64,000 nucleotides of DNA from Tigriopus japonicus (GCA_010645155.1 CM021318.1:11297796-11361795); one strand, 5' to 3'; counted from the stretch's first letter, positions 11,576 through 24,237 are shown. Numbers and translations are program-made. Notes: generated from the sequence alone by a model not told the origin.

Positions 11576-14500
11576 ATGTGTTTCAACGTGGGCGTAGTAA
11601 CATGCGGTCCCAACGAAGCCGTTATCATCTCGGGTGTGTTCCATGGCGGCGATCCCACCATGATCGTGGGGGGACGGGCCATTGTGATCCCGTGCTTACA
11701 AAAGGTTCAGCGTATTCCGCTCAACATCATGACCCTCAAGATTGAATCACCGCGGGTGTACACCAGTCAAGGCGTGGCCATTTCCGTCACCGGAGTAGCC
11801 CAGGTCTCTATCCATTCAATATTGATCTTGCCAACTAACATTGGTCTTTTCTCCTTCACATCTGTCAGATTGAAATGAACTTTGAAACTTCTCTTTCCGA
11901 TTGTCCCGGAGGTACTGAAAGTAAAATCAAAAACTTCAGACTAGAGATTTTCCAGCCCCTACAATCTCAGCAAGCGCTACATGAAATGAGGATTTTTTTT
12001 CTTAGTTGAACAAACATTTCCATGGGATGAACAACTTTTCAATTCGATTTAGGTGCAAATAAACGGAACAAACGAGAAAATGCTAAAAACTGCAGCCGAG
12101 ATATTTGGTTCTAAAACTGCCGAGGAGATTCTTTTTGTGTCCAAAGAGACCTTGGAAGGTCATCAGCGGGCCATTATGGGGAACATGACCGTGGAAGAAA
12201 TCTATCGTGACCGGAAGACATTCTCGGAACGGGTTTTTGCCGTCGCATCCACCGATTTTATTCAAATGGGCATTAAAATCGTATCATACACAATCAAAGA
12301 TATCACGGATGAAGAAGGGTACTTGTGGGTAAGCGTTAAACTGCAATGTGTAAACAAATGACGATGTCAAATATTTTTACGAGAGATTTTTGATAGGCTT
12401 GTCATTCTTTTGGATGAAAGTTGAATTTTTATTCCATCTCAAGAGTAAAAAATGGAAGCATGGTACTAACAGTGGTCAAATGAGTCGTGTCACAAGGTGA
12501 TCATTAGGGACAGGAACTTAAGACGAATAAACTTATTCGTCTTTTTTCGTCTTTATTCGTCTTTTTTGCCCTTATTCGTCGCGACAAATTTATTCGTCTA
12601 ATTTGTATTTTATTCGTCTTTTTTCGTCTAATCCGGCAATTTCACTCAACTTTTTTCGTCTAATTAGTCAAAAATTGGAACTTTTCTTAGATTTGAAGCT
12701 TTTTTCTCAAATTTGGAATCAAATAGACACTTTTAAAAAAGTTCAACGCCAAAACTTGGGCAACAAAATATGATCCACACCTACATATTAACTTGTAGAG
12801 TTTCCTGACACAAAGAAAGAAAATTGGATCGAAAAGCCTATCTGACTATTTGAAGAATTAATGTCAGCAAATCTGCTTCTAAATATTGCTCTATTGAAAA
12901 CGTTGAAATAAGGGCGGTTTTGAGCTCATGTTTTTTTTATGAATATGTTCCACTGACCATTTCTTGCTTATTCGGCACTTTTCCGTTTGTTATCTTTGTA
13001 GATTTTGCCGTTTTGCACAAGAGTGCAGCTGTTTCCCCTCAATTGGGCCACACATTTTGTCTACTTTATGGGCAGCAGTTTTAATCCTCTTTACAGGCAA
13101 TTCACTAGTCTTTTTTGCTGTATAATAAGTCAGTTTTTTTCATCTTTTCTTCGTATTTGATAGTTTTTTTCGTCTTTTTTGTCGTATTTGTCAGGTTTTT
13201 TCGTCTTTTTCGTCGTATTTGTCAGGTTTTTTCGTCTTTTTTGTCGTATTTGTCAGGTTTTTTTCGTCTTTTTCGTCTTTTTTGTCGTATTTGTCACGTT
13301 TTTTCGTCTTTTTTCGTCTAATCGGGCAATTTTATTCGTCTTTATTCGTCTAATCAGGTAATTTTATTCGTCTTTTTTCGTCTATTTTGACAGTTTTATT
13401 CGTCTTAACTTCCTGTCTCTAGTGATCATAAATATTTCTAACAAAAATGTGAACTAAAGCTGACAAAATTGTCCATTTCTGTTCTTGTCATCAGCTGAAG
13501 TCCATTTCAAAGAAAAACAACTTATCTAATTACTGTACAGTTGATTCTTTGCAGTTATATTAAATTTTAAAAGAACCATACCAACACTTACAATTTTAGA
13601 CACGCTCTTTCAGTGAAAACTAGTGATGGACCGAAAGGGCTCTTAACCGAAACCGAAAGTTTCGGCCGAAAGTGTTCACAGCAGTGTTCACTGTTTACAA
13701 AATTGTTCAAATGCAAAATCCGCCTAAAAAATTAGAATGTGTTCGATGTTGGGTAGTCGCAAATTTTGAAAAATCTTAAAACTTAAATTTCAGAGGTTTT
13801 TGGACCATTCGATTTTGTTGTCAAACTCCATTTTATATAGTGCTTGTCCGCTTTCGGTAGGCATAACCGAAACCGAAACCGAAATTTCGGCCGTAATTTC
13901 GGCCGAAAGCGCTTTCGGTCCATCACTAGTGAAAACAATGTAGGTTTTTTTAATTTAAACATTTTGAAACCTGTTGCTTTTAGTATCACGACGTTGAGTG
14001 TAAAAGTCGTATTTTTTAAAAGCTCGACTAGACTTAATTGAACATGAAAAAGGTTGCTTAAAGTGAGCGTTTTAATTCATACCGCTAGCGGCTAAACAGG
14101 GCTGTTGGTTGTGCTGCGTTGCTCAGCCCATTTTGGCGAATCCAAATTTACCCATTTAGGCGTCCATTCAATGATTCTAGGTCCCTGGAAATGCTGGAAA
14201 GGATCGATATTTCACGTAAAGATATCTTGGCTGGAATCGGGTCAATCCAAACGCAAAATTTGTTTTTAGAGTTATTTAATTAAAAGCAATTAAGTGAACC
14301 TTCTGTGTTGGCAAAAATAGGATTTAACATTGATCCAAACAATAATTGAAAAATGCGGATTTGTTCAGTGGATTCCAAAGAATCAAATCAATATTTCAAC
14401 ATGTTGTCCATACAGAGAAATGAAACAGTTTTTAATTTTTCTTTCTGGGAATGTATGATAAATCAACTGAGCATATCAATCAGGTGTAGGCAGAGGTATC

Positions 14501-15717
14501 AAAACAAATTGATCTTTTCCAAGGACCTAGAATAATTGACGATTTAATGGGGAAAAATTTGGATTCACCAAAATGGGCTGAGCAACGCAGCACAGCCAAC
14601 AGACCTGTTTTGCCGCTTGCGGTATGATTTAAAACGCTTACTTGAAGCAACCTTTATCATTTCCCATTGTTTTATTTAGTCAATGAAATTGTGCAATAAT
14701 TCCTTAAAAAAAATTGACATATTTATTTTATTTTCTTGAATAGTTTTTGGAACAAATATTTTAGTTCATAAAATATTATTCCTTCATAGGCTTTGGGACA
14801 AGGACGAACCGCAGAAGTTCAACGAGATGCCCGAATCGGTGAGGCAGAGGCTCGAAAAGAAGCCACCATGGCTGGAGCCATCGCCGAAGAACAAAGTGTC
14901 CAAGCTCGATTGCTTAACGACACGGAAATTGCTCGGGCCAAGCGCGACTATGAGCTGAAAAAAGCCACTTACGACGTCGAAGTAAACACTGCTAATGCCG
15001 AGGCCCAATTGGCCTATCAACTTAAGGTGAAAGACATTCAGTATTGACATTGGAGCCTATTTGACCGACATATATTGGAACTAATTGATAATTTCTCTTG
15101 ATCGTAGGCGGCCTCTATCCAACAACAAATTAAAGAGCAAGCCATTCAAGTTCAAGTTGTTGAGCGGATGCAGGCCATCGAGATAGCAGAACAAGAGATT
15201 CAACGACAAGCCAAAGCCTTAGATTCGACTGTCAAGAAGCCAGCCGAAGCTGAAAAATATCGACTTGAGAAAATTGCCGAGGCCAATCGACTCGTTCGTG
15301 TTTTGGAGGCTGAGGCCGAAGCTGAAGCCGAAGTCTTACGAGGAGAAGCTCAGGCCTTTGCCATTGAAGCCAGAGCCAAGGCTGAGGCAGAGGAGATGGC
15401 CAAGAAGGCCGATGCCTGGAATGAATATGGAGAAGTTGCTAAAGTGCATATGATCTTGGAGACTATGCCGAAAATTGCGCAACACGTGGCAAACCCTCTG
15501 AGCGAGTAAGAGCTTGAACGCAGTGATTTACTGCATGTTGTCGATCATCATCTTGTTCTCTTTCAGAGTCAAAAAGATTACTATGGTGTCGGATGGATCT
15601 GGAGAAATCGGTGCGTCCAAGATCACTGAAGAAGTTATTCAAATTATGAAGAAGATGCCAGAGTTGGTGACGAGAATGACCGGGGTGGATATCACTAAAC
15701 AAATTGGATCTATTTAG
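11576..15717 (+). CDS. FLOT1: Flotillin-1, copy B (complete)
   Basis: Exons 11576-11803, 12053-12328, 14790-15026, 15108-15505 and 15567-15717 join in phase to 429 residues, close to the 427 of human flotillin-1. The start ATG gives [20 protein letters not shown]; the TCGPNEA block is the usual flotillin-1 N-terminus. Cys40 ([11 protein letters not shown]) aligns with the palmitoylated Cys34 of mammalian flotillin-1. The SPFH domain covers residues 1 to about 180 ([30 protein letters not shown]); the heptad-like [20 protein letters not shown] segment at about 300-350 is the oligomerising coiled coil; the end is [13 protein letters not shown]. The first donor (GTCTCT) is weak but the phase and homology fit. 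Its introns carry three transposons (12505, 13621 and 14050). Convergent with eIF3c. A tandem partner lies at 1459-3871. Confidence 0.95.
12505..13421. mobile_element. Non-autonomous hAT element, 917 bp, with TTCGTC arrays
   Basis: Lies in intron 2 of flotillin B. Ends TAGGGACAGGAACTTAAGAC and the inverse GTCTTAACTTCCTGTCTCTA. Exact 8-bp duplication GTGATCAT (12497-12504 and 13422-13429). Both ends hold dense TTATTCGTCTTTTTTCGTC words; on the right they form a tandem run of CGTATTTGTCAGGTTTTTT units (13150-13310), which creates spurious Phe/Val-rich frames. There is no transposase. A left-truncated copy is at 29440-30006. Confidence 0.92.
13621..13928. mobile_element. hAT MITE, 308 bp, with CCGAAA motifs
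   Basis: Intron 2 of flotillin B. Ends TAGTGATGGACCGAAAG and CTTTCGGTCCATCACTA. Exact 8-bp duplication GTGAAAAC (13613-13620 and 13929-13936). Repeated AACCGAAACCGAAA and TTTCGGCCG words lie just inside both ends. Confidence 0.93.
14050..14655. mobile_element. Foldback element with about 130-bp inverted arms
   Basis: Intron 2 of flotillin B. The left arm AGGTTGCTTAAAGTGAGCG (near 14051) is matched inversely at the right end, and the similarity runs on through CATACCGC, GCGTTGCTCAGCCCATTTTGG and TCTAGGTCC. I found no clear target duplication. Relatives: 52672-53171 (whole) and 47030-47220 (one arm). Confidence 0.82.
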
Positions 15718-18004
15718 GTCTGCGTCTCATCTCTTTCAAGCTAACGAGTGCCTTACAAGTTTTTTTATCTCAAATCTGATATTTGCAACCAAACAATCTA
15801 CAAATTAGGCTGTCAACTGTAATATACTTTCGCCTACATATGTATTTTATAATTCCAGTAGCTTTGATGAATAAGAATTGTTGGAAAACATGAGAAAGTT
15901 AAAGTTTCGAAAGTCTAACATACAAAATGGAAGTTGGTGACTTTCTATCACGCATAATCATCCGAGAATGCAAATTCAATCCCATTTCCATCTCTTGCGC
16001 TTAACAAAACTATCAAAAGTCATTTTCTTGGAGTGCACAACAGTAACTTGTTTCATCAAGGAGCACAATGTTTTCTGTTGGTGAGGATGATGATGAATGA
16101 AGGAGCCGGATGACTTAGTGGCCTTGAAGTCCAACGAGGTTGTAAATTCAAATTCACAAAGCTCTGGTCCACACATATGGGCAATTGTACTTGCACGAAT
16201 AGTACAAGTTTTCATCGAGAAGGTTGATCTGCAAGAAGAAACTTTGATTCTGATATTTGATATCTAACAATGGACACATTTTTTTCGTGACTTGGATGAC
16301 ATCTCTTGGCACTTTGATGAAAGGGGCATTGATGGAAACGGTGAAAAAACTCCGACTAGACGGCATTTGAATATTGATCAAAGGACAACCAGTACAGTAG
16401 TTGTTAGGAGAAATCTTTGACAGGAGGAACCACGGTACCCCTAGGAAGGTGGTCATATTCTTTCTAATGTGTTCATGTTGCTCCCGCCCACTGTTGAACC
16501 TTTTTTTGGTGTTCAAAGTCAAGGCTGATATTAGCGCTCTGCATTCTATAGCATATTTTGATGAAACAAGACGAGAAAGGTACTTAGTGACTCAAATAAC
16601 GTGAAAAGCAATTTTTTTTGCCCAAAACTTTTGTTTTTGTCTGACAAGCATCTACCTCGAAAAGCTAAATTTGGAACAGACTAACTTTGAAGTCAATTGA
16701 AACGGCTACATTGGTATGTAATCGGGTTAATTCAACATAAAAATATTAAACACCTTCGTCTGATTAACTTTACATCTAACCTCTGACAATAACATCGTTT
16801 AAGTCAAAGTTCAAAAACAAAATTTTTGTTCAAAGGCAAAAATGTGCTCTGACCAACGAGATGTCTAAAGTGCTTCCACATTTTAACCAGGGTGTCACTT
16901 CATTTACGCCGTGAAGTCATTTCTCTTTTTTCAATAGAGGGCTTTGCTCCATTTTTACTTTCCACTAATTTGTTTCTATGTAGCTGACCACTGGGCACTT
17001 CTTCTCTAAACTTCATATTTGATGTTACCTTCTGTAGCAAACAAACCAAACGTATTTCATTGCGTTTACGCTTTTCAAATATGACAAACTAGTTTCCCTG
17101 ATTTACATCCGTGCAAACTCGATCTGCCGACCTAAGGACCAGTTTCTTGACTCGTTGAGACAACAATGGCCCTTCTGAGCCAAAAAGGAACAAACCTGAA
17201 CCCAATTAAGAACAAAGGGACCTTTCATATAATTTTCTCAACTAGCTGTAGTTATGAAGCCCATCAGCAATCATCGTTGAGAAAAATGCGATCAATTTTC
17301 CTCACTCTGAAACTCGGATCGTTGGCTTGATCTAGCTCTTCAACCAATGGTTGGGGAGTCAATGAAATGTTAAACATCGAATAGTTTACAGTCTTAGCTT
17401 TTCAGAAATGTAAGTGTCTTTCTTGTAACACGAGCAATATCTGTAAATTCAAAGTCAAATGGTGATCAAGTCAAGTCCTCCCACCAAAGCAGCACTATTT
17501 CAAACTTGTGTTGTCATCACGGTCGTACAGTACCGTCTTTGTCGCAGAACCATTAGATTCTCTCTATAAACAACAAGCTAAAAAAACAAGCTTGCAAAAA
17601 GATCAGTGGCTACCCCTACACCAAAAAAGCTCTAAACCTTGGGGATTTAAGATAACCCTTTTGCGGACCTTAACGTTCTCTTAAAATATAATGTAAGCTG
17701 CCATGAACATGAGCATGATTCACTCATGTATTTATTCTCGTTTTTAGTACATTATGTCTGGTATTGAAGTTTGTTAAAGAAATAGTTGAATCCTCAGGAA
17801 TTCTGAAATCTGGCGAGATTCAATTGGTGCTTGCAGTTGAAACTTAGTTCTAGAAGAGGCTACAGGGCCATGTTTAACTTCCCTTCCCTTCGTAACTACC
17901 TCCGCTACTTAAATGCACTATGAACATGCATTTCCTTTTTTTCAGTGTAAGCTACCACAAAATTGTGCGAACTCTTTCCAAGGATGAGCCTTACCTTGAA
18001 GCGA
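15718..18004. other. Intergenic region between flotillin B and eIF3c
   Basis: The two genes are convergent, so this should hold both 3' UTRs. A minus-strand frame at 16154-16522 (122 codons, several Cys) is the longest present. I do not recognise it and see no flanking splice evidence, so I do not call it a gene. Nothing else is supported. Confidence 0.45.
17731..17736 (-). promoter_or_regulatory. Candidate poly(A) signal for eIF3c
   Basis: TTTATT on the plus strand (AATAAA on minus) lies about 270 bp beyond the eIF3c stop. This is motif and position only. Confidence 0.35.
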
Positions 18005-21000
18005 CTACTCGCGATCCCTCGATTTCCATGAACGACCACCTTGTCGGTCGTGATGAGAGCGATGATTATCATGAGAACGATGGTTATCGTGCGAACGATG
18101 GTTATCGTAATTCTTGTCAGAAAACTTAACCCCACGTCGGTCTCCATCGAACTTGCCGCCGCCACCGCCCCCACGTCCTCGACCACGTCCTCCATCTGAT
18201 CGGCCAAACATACCACCTCCTTCTCGACCGCCTCGGTCGTCTTTACCGCGCCAATTGCCACCTTGCCATCCTCCTTGACGCAGATCTAAACGCTCATTGT
18301 TGTCCACGAGGACGGCAATCTTGTCGGACAGTTGCAAAGACAACGATTGTAGACGGGTGGGTTCGGTTCGGTGCATGACCAGGCATTCCGTGGGTTCGTC
18401 TAAACTGGCCATGAGCTCTTCATTGATGATCATCTTGGATACAATAGCATGAACCACCGTTTTGTTGAGCTCGTACATTTGAGCTAAAGATTCCTGCAAA
18501 ACGGAAGAGATGGTTTAATTTATGTATCCCTTCACTTTTCAAAGATAACCCATGTGGCCTTGAAACAATATTCAGAGGGATATACAAGCTTCAGTTGTGT
18601 ATCAGACGGCAATTCCTATTTATAATGGATCATCATATGGAGGGAAACAGATTAGTCTTGACTGGTTTTTTTACTTACCACAGAAATCGAGTCGTACACT
18701 TTGGAATAGGTGAAGAGGTAAGTTCTGAGGGCTTCCTCTTGCACTTTTCTCGCCAACATTGTGCGGACTTTATCGGCTTCATAGAAGAGGTCCCACACCT
18801 AAATAAGCAGAACACACAATTGAATTATTGTAATTTCCTACGAATAAGATTAAAAGAACACTTTGGTTCCAAATGGTCAGCTTGTCATATAATTTCATGG
18901 GCATAACAAGAGTTTACACAAGCTCGTTAGAGCTACGTGTAAGTCTCAGAATGACTCAAAACTGCAGGACAAAAAATCATCACGAATTGGTCCACTGACG
19001 TAGAAGTTTGAGGGTCGATAACTTACCTTGGCATTCATTTTGTCATTGATGACCAAGTCTCGACATTTCTTCCAGTCACCATTCCTCATAGCTTTTGATG
19101 CGGCCACCACGTGCTCTCTCATAGATTCGGGGGGTCCAATAAGGGCCTGCCGTTCGCTAGATCTCAATTGTTGGTAGTATGACTTTGAGATCATTCTCCG
19201 TCGGGTATTGAATTCATGAGCGGCCATGTACGGGATTTCGATGAGCATGGCGGATACCAAGTACACGCATTCCAACATTTCCAAGTTAATGTGCATGTGA
19301 AACGGCATCTGACGTTGCTTTTCCAATTTTTCTTGCTCATTGGACCGTTCATGATGACGCTAGAAGACGAAAAATAGATACCCGTCGATTAGGCTCGGGA
19401 TAGCACACAATTATATGGCATCATATATTGAAAGATCAGTTCAAATAGAAGCTTCAGTTATGTATCAGACGGCAATTCCTATATTTGATGGATCATCAAA
19501 TGATACTTGGATCTCGATTACCCTTTGATTTTCGAGGTCTTACCTGGGGAAGCAATCCTTGGGCTAAGAGCTCTTTTGATCGACCTCCTTGTTGAATGTC
19601 TAACAAGGCATTGTGAGCGTCCCAAATTTCGGCATGTCTGAATCCACACAGACCCAATTGGACCATGGCACGATTGTACATGATCTGGGTGGCTGGATCG
19701 GCATGAGTGATGCTATCTTGAAGATGGCTCATCAACATCAAATCTCGGGCTTCGTACCAATTATCGTGAATGGCGTGGTGGTAAATGTGACACAAAATGG
19801 CTCTGGTACGGAGACGATCCGTGGCATCCTTCGAATAAATAAACTTGCATAACCGATCCATGATGGTCAGAGAGGTTTCCTCCTTGTCGTCCACTTCCCC
19901 CTAAAATGTTGAAAAATGAAACAATGTTTTCATTTCGCTCCATGCTCATTGCAACAACCCACCTTCCGCTGCTGGATGACTCTGGGATCGAACTTGAAGT
20001 AAATATGTTCGGCTCTCTTCAAATAGATGCGGCACAAATCGCTCGGAGAGCCTTGCTTGGCCTCAATCAAGCTCTGGGTTTTCTGCAGTATGCTAACGAC
20101 TCGAGGTTCATCCTTAAGTCGGTCCACATACTCATTGCTATGAGCGTCGCAGCTCTTCAGCACTTTGATGAACTCTTCGTCCATTCGCTCAACACACGTT
20201 AGGAAGCACCCTCGGACCTGAAAGTTGAAACCACAATATATTCATAGATGTGGACGAGCAAATAAGATTTAAAAGTAAGTATGTAGTACCTTGTACGGCT
20301 TGGTTTCGAAGCTCTCCTGATCCTCGGTAATGTTATCGCCCGTCGTGAGCTCCTCCATGTTCTCCTCTAGCATGGCCAGGAGTTTCTCAATGGCCGGCAT
20401 ACATTTCTCCCAATATTCGGGTTTCATAGCCGACGACACTTTAGGGTTATAGTCAAAGATGGCGGCGATAATGCCGAAGTGGATCTTGGTGTAGATACCG
20501 GAGCCCAATTGATTTTCCTCAGAGATCGACAGGAGTTCCGAGAGCAATTCGATTTGCTCTTTTCGGTTGGTGCGCTTCTTTCCACGGGCCGACATGATTT
20601 CGATCAGTTTTTTCAAAACGAGCTCGTGGTTGATCTCGTCATCTTTCTCGAACATCTTGGGCTTTTCAGCACCGCCGGGTCCAGTTACAGTGGTCCATTC
20701 CTTGTCATCGTCTTCATCCGACTCGATAATTTTCAGCTTTTCTTTCTTCTTGCGGTCTTTCTTCTCCTTCTTGTCCTTTTTGCCATCGCCATCCGTGGTC
20801 TTTTTCAAGAACTTTTCTCGGAGACTCATGCCGGGTTCGTCGTCGGACGAATCCGATTCACTCTCGCCATCCGAATCCCAATACGAGTCGTCACTTTCGT
20901 CATCGTCATCGCCCGTGGCCTGCTTCTTGACCTTAGCCGGTTTTTCGGGCGCATGGGAGCCTTCGCGAGACTTGGACGTGGACTTGCGGAAGTTGTCCTC

Positions 21001-21803
21001 GTCCTCTTCGCCACTGGATTCCGAAGCTTCGACTTTCTCCTCTTCTTCATCGTCGCCGGCATCGGGATTGGCGCGAAACTTGGCCACATCGGCTTCGAAT
21101 TCTTCGCGAATGTATTTGCGCAGCTTTTGTCGCAAGGCTCCCAACGACTTCGAATTGTTCTTGCTCATGTTTTTACGGCCTTCGCGGTCTTCCCAAGTTT
21201 CGTTGATGAGGTCTTCCATCTCGACTAAGATTCGCAAATAGAATCGGGGCGTGACGCCATTTTCCTCCTTGGCGATCACGGGTCGGGCTTTATCGTAGGC
21301 TCGCGTTAACTCGACGAAACTGGTCTCCATTTTGTTGAAGTCCTTGATCTTCTTGGAGTTTCGAATGTTCTTCATGAGCGAAGATAATTGCTCATATCGC
21401 TTCTCCTTGGCCGATCGAACCACGCGCTTCGTATCCTCTTCGTCGTCGCTAAACTAAAAAGAAAAACAACCCTGTATGCCATAATCAACCCTCAGAGCTA
21501 GCGAAACGAAAGATCTTATCCTTGGACGGACACAATGGGTACAGTAGTAGTATTAATAGGCATGGTGGGTCTCGGTCGTACGTCTTTGGACAATTAGGTT
21601 GGGCCAAGCATCAAGTTATACTTGGCTAGCATTGCGTCCGTGCAACGATAAGTTCACCCGACAAGGCTCTTTAATCTTACGATAAATGCGGCGGGCGTGG
21701 ATTTGTTGGGTTTGCGTTGGGTTTGGGGCATCTCATCCTCGGAATCCGAGGCGCTCGACGACGACGATTCGTCCGACGAGGCCGTCGCGAAAAAGCGAGA
21801 CAT
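18005..21803 (-). CDS. EIF3C: Eukaryotic translation initiation factor 3 subunit C
   Basis: Seven minus-strand exons: 21681-21803, 20290-21453, 19963-20217, 19544-19900, 19027-19359, 18679-18798 and 18005-18493. All have GT-AG borders and whole-codon lengths (946 residues; human 913). eIF3c is a core PCI subunit of eIF3 on the 40S ribosome. The start [13 protein letters not shown] matches the family N-terminus. An acidic Ser/Asp/Glu and Lys-rich region follows (residues about 160-300). Later blocks are [66 protein letters not shown] and [16 protein letters not shown]; the PCI/winged-helix part is about 690-865. The 40-codon exon 6 ([20 protein letters not shown]) is easily missed. The C-terminus is unusual: an RGG/glycine-rich stretch and then three SHDNHR-type repeats. 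The ATG is preceded by CTCAGATTCATC, where CTCAG could be a 5'-UTR acceptor; a GTGAGT donor on the minus strand near 22068 would suit a non-coding first exon (inference). Confidence 0.97.
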
Positions 21804-23470
21804 GATGAATCTGAGAAGGCTTCTTTCAACACGGTCTCAAACGGGCGGAGTTGTGAGAGGGCAGGCAATCCGTGGTCAGCCGCTTTCACACAGGAGGGCC
21901 TTCAAACACCTAAAATACAAGTATAAACGGTAATCACCGGACTCCGAGTGAAGGGCCATGAGTCAGAGGAGTACGCTAATGGGGTCACGACCCACGGATA
22001 GGTCAGCCGTGGCGCCTAAATCCGGTCTTAAAAGGCGGATCCATGACGGCTTGGCCGCTTACTCACCTGATCCAAACCACATTGGAAATTGAAAGCGACA
22101 ACAGCGGACTCTGCTAAGTGGGCAGCCGGAAAGCGGGAAACCGGGCTTCTTGGGCTAATTGGCGTTGCGGCGGCGGAAAGAGGAAGTGTGTGAAACTTGG
22201 GAGCCATGAGAAAACCAGGGCGGCTTTCTGCATAAAATATTTCATTCTAACGAGAAAAGAAATACTCCAAAATCATATATCATGTTGACTGTAGAAGCGA
22301 TCGATGCGCAAAGTGATTGAAAGATATTTGTGTCGATTAATAGTATATTTCCATTGAAATGATGAAAAGAGCCTATCCGGGTCTTCCGGAGCAAGAAGTT
22401 GCAGTGGCAAAATCATAGGCCAAACCGTGTTAAAATCTGACGAAGAAAGACGAAATGAAAGGAACTCTAAAACGACTATGTTAACTCCAGTCATTTTGCG
22501 AAGTATGGGTACCAGAAACACTCGAAGTAGTGATGTGACTTGGGCGCTTGGGCAAGCTTTTTTTCGTGACAACGTACACTGGGGTCGCCAATTTACCTTC
22601 AGTGAAATGGTATTCCCTTCCGCCTTCCTATCTTCATAAACCGGTTTTTCATTAAGAAGCATCAGGGTTGCAAATTAACCTCAAATTTGTGTTTACTTGA
22701 GTTAGTTAGCAAAGTACAAAACCTCCATTAGGTGACCCTACCTTGCAACCTCCCGTGAAAAAACTTGCCCAAGCCCAGATTTCACATCACTAACTCGAAG
22801 ACCATTTATTTACGGTGAGCTTCTAAGCCCAAAGTTGATGACAGAGTTCCATCGGAGTGTCCTGTCACGTAGCCCACCGGCTTCTCTCAGGGTGACTCGT
22901 TAGGCGGACTTACAACGAATTTCTATAATGGGGATTGGTTATATCATGCGTCTTAAACTTACATTTTAATTTTTAAACTCAAAATGTCCATTTGAATTTT
23001 TTTTATTTGCTTTATCAAATTGGTTTATAGTGTCACAATTTTCTCTATTCATCTTGTTTTCCATTGCAGTCTTGATTCCTGATCCAGGGTGTCCGCGGAA
23101 CCAATGATGACATGGCCCGTTTGTTTCCGAAGTCTATCAGGCTGGCCAATTTGGCTCTAAGGAAGCCAGTGAGCTCAAACTCGGGTTCATTTCTTTGACA
23201 TCCAATCTCTCTTACAGTCAGACGTAATCACCAAATCTCACAATATAGTTCAATAATTTAATATGGTCCTCACTGATCAATTCCGTATTCATTTTGACCA
23301 CGATTACTACCTTACTCTAGGCACACGATTAATTGCTTTTCGATTTCCATGGCAACCCTGAAAGTGCATGTCATCCAAGCCGAGATTGTCATCAAGTGGA
23401 GTGGGTCTTCCTTCGTCTTCTTCTAATCTGAACGAGCATTTCCCGACCGATCGTTCCCTCTTGAGTGACC
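21804..23470. other. Divergent intergenic region, eIF3c to TRAP-beta
   Basis: It should contain promoters for both genes. The part near eIF3c (21804-22220) is comparatively GC-rich. A hAT MITE occupies 22528-22792. No other gene is supported. Confidence 0.5.
22528..22792. mobile_element. hAT MITE, 265 bp
   Basis: Ends TAGTGATGTGACTTGGGC and the loosely inverse AGCCCAGATTTCACATCACTA. Exact 8-bp duplication ACTCGAAG (22520-22527 and 22793-22800). It shares internal blocks (GCCAATTTACC, CAGGGTTGCAAAT, CTTGC...CAAGCC) with the copy at 55065-55336. Confidence 0.92.
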
Positions 23471-24237
23471 ATGAACACTCGGTCGTTCTGTTTGTTGTTG
23501 GGCGTGTGGGTGTGGCCACTTTTGGTGCTGGGTGGTAACCAAGCTAGCACGGGCGGAAATGCGGCTAATTCGGCTCAATCGGGGGCTCGACTTTTGGTGG
23601 CCAAACAGGTGAGAGCTCATGATGGCCGCTTTCTTATTTCAAAGTTCTCGATTGCTCATCTCGGGCGTGGGTTTCAGATTCAAAACAAGTACTTGGTCGA
23701 GGGCAAGGACATCGTGGTCAAGTACTCGTTGTACAACGTGGGCGAGAGCGCGGCCTTGAACGTGTTGTTGAGCGAGAACGGCTTTGGCGAGCAGGATTTT
23801 GACGTGGTGGGCGGACAGATGAATGTGCGACTGGATCGTTTGGCCGCCGGAGCCAATCACACGCACGTGGTCGTGGTCAGGCCTAAACGATTCGGCTACT
23901 TCAACTTCACGGCCGCCGAGGTCAAGTATCAGCCCTCGGAGGAGGTCCAGACCATCCAGGTGGGATACACGGGCACCGAGCCCCATCAAGCGCCCATTAT
24001 CGCCCTCCGAGACTACGAAAAACAGTTCTCCTCCCATATGGTAAAGTGAAAAAGAGCCACCAAACGGCGTCAGTCGCCCGAACCCGAGTCATTCATGGCC
24101 GGTTGATTGTTTTTGTTTTTTAGCTCGATTGGTTGGCCTTTGCCGCCATGACCCTGCCTTCGTTGGGCATTCCGTTCCTGTTGTGGACTTCCAGTCGGTC
24201 CAAGTACGAAGCCATCGCTCGCTCCAAAAAAGATTGA
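23471..24237 (+). CDS. SSR2: Translocon-associated protein subunit beta (SSR2/TRAP-beta)
   Basis: Exons 23471-23608, 23678-24040 and 24124-24237 give 204 residues (human about 183). TRAP-beta is an ER membrane glycoprotein of the complex that helps proteins through the Sec61 channel. Seen: ATG in a good context (GTGACCATGA); a signal peptide (residues 1 to about 25, [16 protein letters not shown]); the luminal immunoglobulin-like domain with [30 protein letters not shown] and [15 protein letters not shown]; two N-glycosylation sites (NHT, NFT); a C-terminal membrane helix ([18 protein letters not shown]); and a basic tail. Intron 1 (23609-23677, 69 nt) has no stop and keeps frame, so an ORF scan reads through it. 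Homology places the splice between LLVAKQ and IQNKYLVEG. Divergent from eIF3c. Confidence 0.96.

Noticed and set aside
13115..13361. Phe/Val-rich frames resembling membrane proteins
   Set aside because: Translations of the TTTTTTCGTC tandem words at the right end of the hAT element 12505-13421.
16154..16522. Cys-containing 122-codon minus-strand ORF as a lipid-binding (ML-domain) protein
   Set aside because: Only a vague likeness in Cys placement; no signal peptide, no supporting exons.
20479..21241. Plus-strand frames of 249 and 224 codons
   Set aside because: Antisense shadows of the acidic/lysine-rich exon 2 of eIF3c, which is supported by homology and splice sites.
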